DNA from: CAWFSE01 sp963697565
GTDB lineage: Bacteria; Actinomycetota; Actinomycetes; CAVWCF01
Direction: 5' to 3'
DNA length: 64,000 bases
Assembly: GCA_963697565.1 (NCBI GenBank)
Contig: CAVOOM010000003.1
Location: 248,001 to 312,000 of the forward strand
Shown in pieces: positions 46,531 through 56,755 of this stretch; position 1 is the first letter of the stretch, and every line of letters starts with the position of its first letter. The position numbers and the translations under genes are program-made. The notes under the pieces are model-generated. The model did not search any database. It saw only the letters and a list, made by a program, of their open reading frames with translations, and had not been told where the DNA came from.

Positions 46531-46710
46531 ACGTCGACTCCAGGGGATCCACCACGGCGACTCCGGCGTGCCCGACCACGGCCGCAGATCGGGCGCCCGG
46601 CTCGGCCGGGCCGAGCGCTCAGCCGCCGTGTGGCGTAGGTGGGAAGGCGCCGTTAACGTGAAATGACGAGAACGCAGTACCCGCACCGACGTCGAGGAGG
46701 GTGAGCACCC
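46175..46710. other. Gene-free stretch holding the duplication and a promoter region
   Basis: About 535 bases with no convincing gene. It contains most of the tandem duplication, then roughly 180 bases of single-copy sequence leading to the small helical protein at 46711; TTAACGTGAAATGACGAG near 46651 is the most AT-rich part and probably holds that gene's promoter. Confidence 0.6.
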
Positions 46711-46884
46711 ATGGGGATCATGGACATCGCGAAGGGCCTCCTGGGCGACCAGGCGGGCAACGTCGAGGGCGCCGTGGACACGGCGGCTGACGCGGTCACG
46801 GGCATGGCCCCGGACGGGGTCGACGGCGCCGTCGACCAGGTCGCGGAGATGGCCAAGGACGCCTTCAAGGGCCTCCTCGGCTGA
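46711..46884 (+). CDS. 57-residue amphipathic helical protein
   Basis: A complete small gene: ATG 46711 after GAGGAGGG, stop at 46882-46884. The product, MGIMDIAKGLLGDQAGNVEG then AVDTAADAVTG, MAPDGVDGAVDQVAEMAKDA and FKGLLG, is built from helical stretches rich in Ala, Asp, Gly and Val with regular hydrophobic spacing and no membrane segment or cysteine. It resembles the MT0933-like family only in general style (GIDQA versus GAVDTA patterns) and may be a distant relative of the gene at 46061. The strong ribosome-binding site and clean boundaries support expression. Function unknown. Confidence 0.65.
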   Translation: MGIMDIAKGLLGDQAGNVEGAVDTAADAVTGMAPDGVDGAVDQVAEMAKDAFKGLLG

Positions 46885-46960
46885 TCCATCCGGGTTGGGG
46901 AAGGCCCCCGACGCGGCCACCCAGCCAGCGCGCAGGCGAGCACGTCGTCGGCATGGAAAA

Positions 46961-46987
46961 GCCCCAGGTGGCGAGACCTGGGGCCCT
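46961..46987 (-). terminator. tRNA-Thr terminator (copy 2 of the repeat)
   Basis: GCCCCAGGT pairs with ACCTGGGGC around a 6-base loop, and on the minus strand the stem is followed by TTTT, so this is a classic intrinsic terminator just past the tRNA 3' end. Its 27 bases recur exactly at 45199-45225. Confidence 0.85.
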
Positions 46988-46990
46988 CCG

Positions 46991-47064
46991 AGCCGCCTTG
47001 GGGAATCGAACCCCAGACCTACGCATTACGAGTGCGTCGCTCTGGCCAACTGAGCTAAGGCGGC
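46991..47064 (-). tRNA. tRNA-Thr (anticodon CGT)
   Basis: A 74-base cloverleaf on the minus strand. The acceptor stem pairs GCCGCCT with AGGCGGC, followed by discriminator T (no encoded CCA). The D arm is GCTCAGTTGGCCAGAGC, the anticodon loop is CTCGTAA giving CGT, and the T arm is CTGGGGTTCGATTCCCC (with a mismatch in the outer stem). It reads ACG codons. Confidence 0.95.
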
Positions 47065-47144
47065 GATGCGCCGGGAGCCCGACGCGGGCCCGATGGTATC
47101 CGAGCCCGACGTGCCGTTCGAATCGCCTGGCGGCCCGGCAGCGC

Positions 47145-48725
47145 TCAGCAGGTGGTGCCGTCGGCGGGCGGCGTGCCCTGCACGAGGTACGCCTCGACGG
47201 CGCGGTTGATGCACGTCGAGCCGCGGTTGTACGCGGTGTGGCCGTCGCCGTCCCAGGTCAGCAGCACGCCCGACTCGAGCTGGCTGGCCAGCCCCTGCGC
47301 CCAGGCGTACGGCGTCGCCGGGTCGCGCAGGGTGCCGATCACCAGGATCGGCGCCGCGCCGGGGGCGGTCAGCGGCGACAGGTCGTTGGGTGAGGCGACC
47401 GGCCAGGCCCCGCAGATCACGCCACCCCACGCGATGAAGCTGCCGAACGTGGGCGACGCCGCCTCGAACTCGGCCACCGAGGCCCGCGACGACTCGATCG
47501 TCGAGGCGTCCGGGCGGTCCAGGCAGGAGATCGCCGGGAAGACCTCGGTGGAGTTCGAGGTGTAGGTGCCGCCGGAGTCCCGGTCGGCGTAGAGGTCGGC
47601 CAGATAGAGCAGGGTCGAGCCATCGCCCTTGAACGCCTGGGCCAGCGCCTGGCGCAGCACCGGCCAGCCGTTGGTGTTGTCGTAGAGCGCGGTGATCAGC
47701 CCGTACGTCGTGAGGGCCTGGGTCACCGGGCGATTGCCCTTGAGCGGCTTGGCGTCGGTGTCGTTCGAGCATCTGCTGGATGCGGGCGATGCCGGCCTCG
47801 CGCGAGGACCGCGGCAGCGGGCAGTCGCGCTTGGTCAGGCAGTCGTCGACGAACGCCGCGAGCGCCACCTCGAAGCCCGCGCCCTGGGCCTTGGCGAACT
47901 CGGCGGAGGGGATCGTCGGGTCGATCGCGCCATCGAGGACGAGCCGGCCGACCTTGTCCGGGAACAGGTCGGCGTACGTCGCGCCGAGCAGCGTGCCGTA
48001 CGACGCGCCGAGGTAGTTCAGCTTCTCGTCGCCGACGACCGCGCGGATGACGTCCATGTCGCGGGCGGCGTTGGGCGTGCCGATGTGCGGCAGCAGCCGC
48101 CCGCTGGACGCCTCGCAGCCGTCAGCGAACTTCTGGTTGATCGCGAGGTAGCCCTGCTCCTCGGCCGGCGTGTCCGGTGACGGGTCGTAGGCGAACCACG
48201 CGTCGAGGTCCTTGTCGGACAGGCACTCGACCGGCTCGCTGCCGGCCACGCCGCGCGGGTCGAAGCCGACGATGTCGTACGCCGCGCGCACCGGCGCGGT
48301 GAACTGGCCGCGGGCGGCGCGGGCGTAGTCGACACCGGACGCCCCGGGGCCGCCGGGGTTGATGAGCAGCGAGCCGACCCGGGCGCCCGGGTCGGAGGCG
48401 GGCAGCCGGATGACCGCGAGCGAGACGTCCCCGGCCGCGGGGTTGGCGTAGTCGAGGGGGGCCTTCACCGTGGCGCACTGGAAGTCACCGCCGCAGCCCT
48501 CCCAGCGCACCTGCTGCGTGTAGTACGGCTGCAGGTCCACGACCGGGGCCTCGGTCGCGCTGGGGGTCGGGGTGGGCGACCTCGGTGGACGGGCTGGTCG
48601 ACGGGCTCGCGGCCGGCTCCGACGACGAGCAGGAGGCGAGCGCCAGCACGGCGGCGGTCGCAGGCGATCGCTGCAGCGAGCGCCCTGCGAGCGGGGGAGA
48701 TCCGGGCAGGGAGGGGGTGGGTCAC
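47145..48725 (-). CDS. Secreted alpha/beta-hydrolase (tripeptidyl aminopeptidase type; three frameshifts)
   Basis: A lipoprotein-type serine peptidase resembling Streptomyces tripeptidyl aminopeptidases. The signal region is split by frame changes near 48668 and 48585; joining the frames gives a lipobox-like VLALASCSSS, then TPTPSATEAPVVDLQPYYTQ. The catalytic domain has NPGGPGASGVDYA, VGFDPRGVAGSEPVEC, nucleophile Ser in LGASYGTLLGATYA, and after a shift near 47765 the C-terminal TAP-like domain with ILVIGTLRDPATPY and DGDGHTAYNRGSTCIN carrying the Asp and His. GTG 48725 follows AGGAAGG. About 520 residues. Confidence 0.82.
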
Positions 48726-48783
48726 GGGCACATCCTTCCTGACGCACCGGGGGCCCCTCGCGTTCCGCCCGGCGCGGCGCCGC

Positions 48784-49618
48784 TCAGCCGCGCGCGGCCT
48801 GCCGCTCCTCGTACTCCCGTCGCGAGCCGCACACCTCGGCCTTCGGGCACGACGTCCGTTTGCCGGTCTCGGCCAGCCGGATGCTGATCGTGCCGGCCGG
48901 GACGTTCATCCCGACGACGGTGCCCGCGCCCTCGGATGGTGTACGCCGGGTCGCCGTACGCGGGGGCGTCGGCCTTGAAGTCGAGGTAGAGCGGGTGCTC
49001 GTACTTCAGGCAGCACATCAGCCGCCCGCACGCGCCGGAGATCTTCAGGGGGTTGAGCGGGAGGTCCTGGTCCTTGGCCATCCGCACGCTGACCGGCTCG
49101 AAGTCCTTGAGGAAGGTCGAGCAGCAGGTGTCGCGCCCGCACGGGCCGAGGCTGCCCTGCACGCGGGCCTCGTCGCGCGGCCCCAGCTGGCGCAGCTCGA
49201 CCCGGCAGGCCAGCGTCTTGTTGAGGTCGCGGACGAGCTGGCGGAAGTCGACGCGGTGCGGGGCGGTGAAGTAGACCGTGGCCGAGGTCTGCTCCTCGAC
49301 CCAGTCCACCGCGGTCACCTTCATCGGCAGGCCGGCCTCGCCGATGCTGCGACGCGAGGCGCTGAGGATCTCGGCCCGCTTGCGGCGGGAGCGCTCATCG
49401 CGGGCGAGGTGCCCCGGCCCGGCGTGCCCCGCGCACACGGGCAGGCCCTCGACCCCGTCCACCCACTCCCCTGCCCACACGACCTCGGCCACCTCGGGCG
49501 CGGTCGTCGTCGGGACGAGCACCCGGTCGCCGACGCGAGGCGCCGGCTCGACGCCGGACGGGTCGAGGTAGTACAGCCGGCCGTGCCGGTTGAACGAGAC
49601 GGCCATCACCATGCCCAC
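48784..49618 (-). CDS. PSP1/YaaT-type protein (frameshifted)
   Basis: A PSP1 C-terminal-domain protein, about 277 residues. The core holds RLYYLDPSGVEP, a central ACRVELRQLGPRDEA, and the Cys-rich CGRDTCCSTFLKDFEPVSV and GACGRLMCCLKYEHPLY typical of YaaT/RicT. Near base 48937 the frame changes and the conserved end EGAGTVVGMNVPAGTISIRL, ETGKRTSCPKAEVCGSRREY completes it. In Bacillus RicT/YaaT belongs to an FeS RNA-processing complex; that role here is only inferred. Start alternatives are GTG 49618, ATG 49612 and ATG 49606. Confidence 0.82.
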
Positions 49619-49673
49619 CGGTCGAGGCTAACGGCCCGAGCGGCCAGGCGGCGCGCCGTCGTACCGTTAGGGG

Positions 49674-50501
49674 ATGGCCAGCCCCAAGCCCAAGGACGTC
49701 CAGGGGCTGCTGCGCGCCCTGGCGGCCGGGGCCGGGGCCGCCCAGGCGGCACTGGCCGCGCTGGACTCCCGGCGCGGGGACGACCGGCTGGCGAAGCGGG
49801 CCCGCGAGGCCGACCGCGCCTACCGGGCGGCCGTCGTGCGGCACCAAAGCCACGTGGCGAACCTCAAGGCCCGCGTGCAGGTCGGCTGGATCGGGGCCGC
49901 CGGGCTCGGCGGGGTTGGCGTCGCGGCGGCGGCCCCCACCGGGGGCGCGAGCCTGGTGCTGCTGGCGCCGGCCGCGATCTCGGCGTGGTGGGCGCGCACG
50001 GGGCAGCTGCGGCTCCACCAGGTCGGGCCGGCCCCGCCGCCCCCCGCGCCGCCGCCCCCCGCGCTGCCGCAGCTGCGCAAGCAGGACACCGGGTACGCCG
50101 AGGTCAGCCGGCTCGGCCGCGCCGAGGTGCAGCTGGCCGGGGTCCTGCCCGCGGTCGCCACCGTGCACGACGGCGCCGCCCGCGAGCTGGCCCAGGCCGC
50201 CGACTCCGCCGCGCCGATCCTGCGCCAGCAGGCCGATCGGCTGGCCCTGCTCGCCGGCCTCGGCAGCCAGCTGCAGGACCCCGAGGCGGTCGCCACCGCG
50301 CGGGCGGCCGGCGAGGAACTGCGGGTCCGGCTGGCGGGCGGAGTCACCGCGTACGAGCGGCTGATCGCCGCGGCCGGCGCGCTGCTCGCCGCGCCCGACG
50401 TCGGACGCAGCGTCGCCTCGATCGTCGATCCGGCGATCGCCGGGATGCAGGCCTACACCCACGGGCTGGCCACCGTCGCCGAGCGGCTCGACCGGGCCTG
50501 A
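49674..50501 (+). CDS. Helical protein with Pro-rich hinge, family not recognised
   Basis: A 275-residue protein I cannot place. An N-terminal helical part (DVQGLLRALAAGAGAAQAAL) is followed by a hydrophobic Gly/Ala stretch (GWIGAAGLGGVGVAAAAPTG, SLVLLAPAAISAWW, about 73-107) that could form a membrane hairpin, then a Pro-rich hinge (PAPPPPAPPPPALP), and a long Ala/Arg/Leu-rich helical half ending near TVAERLDRA. The layout suggests a membrane-associated coiled-coil protein. It is divergent from the PSP1 gene by 55 bases and converges on holB. No catalytic motif is seen. Confidence 0.7.
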   Translation: MASPKPKDVQGLLRALAAGAGAAQAALAALDSRRGDDRLAKRAREADRAYRAAVVRHQSHVANLKARVQVGWIGAAGLGGVGVAAAAPTGGASLVLLAPAAISAWWARTGQLRLHQVGPAPPPPAPPPPALPQLRKQDTGYAEVSRLGRAEVQLAGVLPAVATVHDGAARELAQAADSAAPILRQQADRLALLAGLGSQLQDPEAVATARAAGEELRVRLAGGVTAYERLIAAAGALLAAPDVGRSVASIVDPAIAGMQAYTHGLATVAERLDRA

Positions 50502-50523
50502 CCGCGAGAGCCGGGGCCCTGGC

Positions 50524-51729
50524 TCAGCGCGGCAGCAGCGGAACCCCGGAGCCGAGCGCGACCGCCATCGCCTCGACCGCGAGCAGGGTGTTGGCCTGCG
50601 CGTGCGGGTCGGTCACCAGCCGGTGGGTGTCGTCGATGACCGCGATCCGGCGCAGGGTCTGCTCCGCCGTCGTGCGCCCGGCCTCCCGGACGGCCTCACG
50701 GCCGAGGTCGCTGTGCACCGGGTCGAGCGGCGAGCCCACCTGCAGCAGCAGCACGTCGCGGTAGAACGCGAGCACGTCGACCAAGGCGAGCCCGAGGGTG
50801 TCGGCCACGATGCGCTTGCGGCGGGCCTTCTGCGCCTTGGCCAGGGCCTCCTCCTGCGCCTTCACATCGCGGATCTTGAGTCCGCGGGGCGGCAGCCCGG
50901 TCTCGACGTCGACCCCCATCGACGAGCGCAGGTCGCGCAGCTCGGCCTTCTCGATCTCCCCGGCCCGGCGCTCGGCCTCCTCATTCGCGGCCTCGACCAG
51001 GTTGGCCGCCGCGACCAGGCTGGAGCCGATGTCGTCGAGCCGCATCGGCAGCTCGAGCACCTCGGCCCGGCGCAGCCGGACCTGCTCATCGCGGGCCAGC
51101 AGGCGGGCCCGGCCGATATGGCCCTGGGAGGCACGCGCCGCGAACGAGGCCATCGAGGCGTCCACGCCGTCGCGGCGCTCGAGCAAAGCGGCGATGGCCG
51201 GCGCAGGCGGCGTGCGCAGGGCGACCAGCCGGCAGCGGCTGCGGACCGTCACGAGCAGGTCGTCGACGCTCGGGGCGCAGAGCACCCAGACCGTGCGCGC
51301 CGTCGGCTCCTCGAGCGCCTTGAGCAGGACATTCCAGGAGCGCTCGGCGATCCGGTCGGCGTCCTCGACGACCACGACCAGCCAGCGGCCCTGCGACGGG
51401 TGCTCGGAGGAGCGGCGCACCAGCTTGCGGACGGTGTCGATGTCGATCGCCTGGCCCTCGGTGCTCAAGACGATGAGGTCCGAGTGGCTGCCAGCCACCG
51501 TCGTCAGGCAGTCGAGGCAGCGGCCGCAGCCGGCCTCCTCGCACTGCAGCGCGGCCGCGAACGCTCGCGCGGCGTTGGTGCGGCCCGAGCCGGCCGGGCC
51601 GGTCAGCAGCCAGGCGTGGGTCATGCCGGCGCCCGGGCCGCCCGCGAGCTGGTCGGCGGCAGCGCGCGCGGCGCCGGACAGCACCTCGACCGCGGCCTCC
51701 TGACCGACGAGGTCGTCCCAGACGCTCAC
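50524..51729 (-). CDS. holB: DNA polymerase III delta' subunit
   Basis: A clamp-loader subunit, 401 residues. The AAA+ core has LLTGPAGSGRTNAARAFA (a Walker A variant with Arg before Thr), zinc-type cysteines in CEEAGCGRCLDC, VVVVEDADRIAERSWNVLLK, SRCRLVALRT and the C-terminal collar. The GTG start (MSVWDDLVGQE) overlaps the tmk stop (GTGA). It is the last gene in the tmk-holB pair. Confidence 0.94.
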   Translation of the reverse strand: MSVWDDLVGQEAAVEVLSGAARAAADQLAGGPGAGMTHAWLLTGPAGSGRTNAARAFAAALQCEEAGCGRCLDCLTTVAGSHSDLIVLSTEGQAIDIDTVRKLVRRSSEHPSQGRWLVVVVEDADRIAERSWNVLLKALEEPTARTVWVLCAPSVDDLLVTVRSRCRLVALRTPPAPAIAALLERRDGVDASMASFAARASQGHIGRARLLARDEQVRLRRAEVLELPMRLDDIGSSLVAAANLVEAANEEAERRAGEIEKAELRDLRSSMGVDVETGLPPRGLKIRDVKAQEEALAKAQKARRKRIVADTLGLALVDVLAFYRDVLLLQVGSPLDPVHSDLGREAVREAGRTTAEQTLRRIAVIDDTHRLVTDPHAQANTLLAVEAMAVALGSGVPLLPR

Positions 51730-52358
51730 GCCGGCACACCCAGGCGGACCGAGACGGCGGCCCAGACCTCGTCGTGGACCACCTCGCGCGGCTGCGTGGC
51801 GTCCAGCACGGCGTAGCGCCCCGGATCGCGGGCGGCCAGCGCGAGGAAGCGCGAGCGCACCCGCTCGTGGAAGTCCAGTGGCTCGGCCTCGATCCGGTCG
51901 GCGGCCAGCGGGCCGCCGGCCCGGGCCAGCCCGTCGCGCGGGTCGAGGTCGAGCACCACGGTGAGGTCGGGCAGCAGGTCCTGCACCGCCCAGCGCGAGA
52001 TGCGCTCGATCTCGCCGGGGTCGAGCGCGCGCCCCTCGCCCTGGTAGGCGATCGAGGAGTCCAGGTAGCGGTCGCACAGCACGACCGCGCCGCGGGCCAG
52101 CGCGGGGCGCACGAAGGCCTCGACGTGCTGGGCGCGGTCGGCGGCGTAGAGCAGCGCCTCGGCGCGCGCGGTCAGCCCGACCGTCTCGCGGGAGAGCAGG
52201 ATCGCGCGGATCGCCGCCCCGATCTCGCCCTCGCCCGGCTCGCGGGTGACGACCGCCTCGCGGCCCGCCGCGCGCAGCCGCTCGGCGAGCAGCCGGATCT
52301 GGCTGGTCTTGCCCGCGCCCTCGCCGCCCTCGAACGCGACGAAGAGCCCGGCAGCCAT
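51726..52358 (-). CDS. tmk: Thymidylate kinase
   Basis: Phosphorylates dTMP to dTDP. A 210-residue P-loop kinase with FEGGEGAGKTSQI (9-21), TREPGEGEIG, CDRYLDSSIAYQGEGR (DRx motif) and VVLDLDPRDGLAR. The LID-type region and the R-rich C-terminal half are as expected. It is coupled to holB by a 4-base overlap and lies 39 bases downstream of topA. Confidence 0.96.
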   Translation of the reverse strand: MAAGLFVAFEGGEGAGKTSQIRLLAERLRAAGREAVVTREPGEGEIGAAIRAILLSRETVGLTARAEALLYAADRAQHVEAFVRPALARGAVVLCDRYLDSSIAYQGEGRALDPGEIERISRWAVQDLLPDLTVVLDLDPRDGLARAGGPLAADRIEAEPLDFHERVRSRFLALAARDPGRYAVLDATQPREVVHDEVWAAVSVRLGVPA

Positions 52359-52397
52359 GGCGCAGACCCTAACGGCGGGGTCCGTCCGCCCTGGCGG

Positions 52398-55100
<2,703 letters not shown>

Positions 55101-55158
55101 GAAGTTCCTTGTCTGCCGGGGTACGGGCCGGAGTGTGACGCTACCCACGGGGCCCTTG

Positions 55159-56670
55159 TCAAACGCCGTCCGGCCCAGACCACGGCGGGTCGCCGCCGAT
55201 TCCGGGGGGCTCGAGCAGCCCCCGCTCGACCAGCGCGCGGACGGCCCCGAGGGCCCCCTCGCGCACCCCGAGCCGGTCCATTCCGTACGCCTCGGCGACC
55301 GCGTCGAGCACCTCGGCCAGCGGCCGGACGCCGTCGCTGGCCGCGAGCACGGCGGCGCCGAAATCGTCGATCGGGCCGCCCTCGCGGAGGCCCGCGTCGA
55401 CCCGGACCGCCTGCGCGGACTGCGCCCAGCCGCCGCCGATCCGCGCCTCGCGGTCGAGGACGAGGCGCGGGTGGGCGCGCAGGCGGGCCGCGAGCAGGGC
55501 GCGGTCGTCGCAGGCCGCCAGCCAGTCCTGCCGGGCGAACCACCGCTCGACCTCGGCGCCCAGCGGCTGGTCGACCGCGCGCCGGACGTCCTCGAGCCGC
55601 AGGTGCGGCCGGTCGGCGCCGCCAGCGCGCAGCGTGATCCAGCCGAAGCCGACGGCCCGGGCCCCGAGCCGGTCGAACTCGTCCAGCCAGTCGCCGTACA
55701 ACTCCTGGTAGCGCGGGCCGCGGTCGTCGCCGGAGTCGCGCAGCCAGGTCTCCACGTACTCCTCGGGCGGCAGCACCTCGCGCTGGACGACCCAGGCGTC
55801 GCAGCCGGTCGGCGCGATCCAGCCGGCGACCCGCTCGCGCCAGTCCTCGCCGTCGACGTGCAGCCAGTTGGCCAGCAGCTGGCACCAGCCGCCGGGGCGC
55901 AGGTGGGCGGGAGCCTGGCCGATGAGCAGCGGGGCGAGCGCGTCTCCGGCCAGCCCGGCGTCGCGGTACGTGAAGCGCCCGCGCGGCGAGACCACGAACG
56001 GCGGGTTGCTGACGACCAGGTCGTAGGCCTCCCCCGCGACCGGCTCGAACAGCGAGCCCTCGCGCAGGTCGAGGTCGGCGCCGGAGAGCCCCGCGGTGAG
56101 CCGGGCCATCGCGAGGGCCCGGGGGTTGGCGTCGGTGGCGACCACGCGGCCGGCGTGGGCGGCCAGGTGCAGGGCCTGCACCCCGCAGCCGGTGCCGAGG
56201 TCGAGGGCCGAGCCGACGGCCGGGCGCACGGTGATCCCGGCGAGCGTCGTGGAGGCGCCGCCCACGCCGAGGACGTGGTCGGCGGGCAGCGGACCCGTGG
56301 GCGCGCCGCCCCCGAGGCCCGGCATCAGGTCCGAGGCCACCCACCAGTCGGCGTCGTCGGCGGCGTACGGGCGCAGGTCGAGCCGGGCGCGCACCTCACC
56401 GCCCGCCGCGTCCGCGATCCCCGCCGCCAGGCAGTCGTCGAGCGGCAGGGCGGCCCGGGCGGCCGCCTCGGCCACCGGAAGCTGCAGCGCGAACAGCCGG
56501 ACGAGGGTCTCAAGGGCGCTGCCCCCGCGGGTGGCCCGCTCGGCGGGCACGACCTCCTCGCGGGACAGCGCGGACGTGGCCGCCGGGCCGAGCAGTTCGA
56601 GCACGCCGTCGTGGGTGTAGCCGGCGGCGGCCAGCGCCTCGCGCAGCCGCGCCATCCCGTCCGCGTCCAT
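55159..56670 (-). CDS. Class I methyltransferase with NPPF motif (DUF7059/DUF7782-like)
   Basis: A 503-residue protein in three parts: an N-terminal helical domain (about 1-140), a central SAM-binding domain with SALDLGTGCGVQALHLAAHA and ATDANPRALAMARL, and the NPPFVV motif (SNPPFVVSPRGRF) of N6-type methyltransferases, then a C-terminal helical domain with VQREVLPPEEYVETWLRDS. NPPF suggests methylation of a planar amino group, as in PrmC and related RNA/protein enzymes. The substrate is unknown. It is widely conserved next to topA in actinobacteria. Confidence 0.85.
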   Translation of the reverse strand: MDADGMARLREALAAAGYTHDGVLELLGPAATSALSREEVVPAERATRGGSALETLVRLFALQLPVAEAAARAALPLDDCLAAGIADAAGGEVRARLDLRPYAADDADWWVASDLMPGLGGGAPTGPLPADHVLGVGGASTTLAGITVRPAVGSALDLGTGCGVQALHLAAHAGRVVATDANPRALAMARLTAGLSGADLDLREGSLFEPVAGEAYDLVVSNPPFVVSPRGRFTYRDAGLAGDALAPLLIGQAPAHLRPGGWCQLLANWLHVDGEDWRERVAGWIAPTGCDAWVVQREVLPPEEYVETWLRDSGDDRGPRYQELYGDWLDEFDRLGARAVGFGWITLRAGGADRPHLRLEDVRRAVDQPLGAEVERWFARQDWLAACDDRALLAARLRAHPRLVLDREARIGGGWAQSAQAVRVDAGLREGGPIDDFGAAVLAASDGVRPLAEVLDAVAEAYGMDRLGVREGALGAVRALVERGLLEPPGIGGDPPWSGPDGV

Positions 56671-56689
56671 AGCCCGCCCCTCAAAGCTG

Positions 56690-56727
56690 TCTGGCCCGGC
56701 GGAGCCTAGGGGCTCCGCCGGGCCAGA
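56690..56727 (-). terminator. Strong hairpin terminator after hppA
   Basis: A perfect 17-bp stem (56690-56706 with 56711-56727) and a 4-base loop, placed 28 bases after the hppA stop and before the methyltransferase start. It is the strongest hairpin in the window; a flanking T tract is lacking. Confidence 0.85.
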
Positions 56728-56755
56728 CCGGTCGAACGATTCCGGCTGCGTCCGG

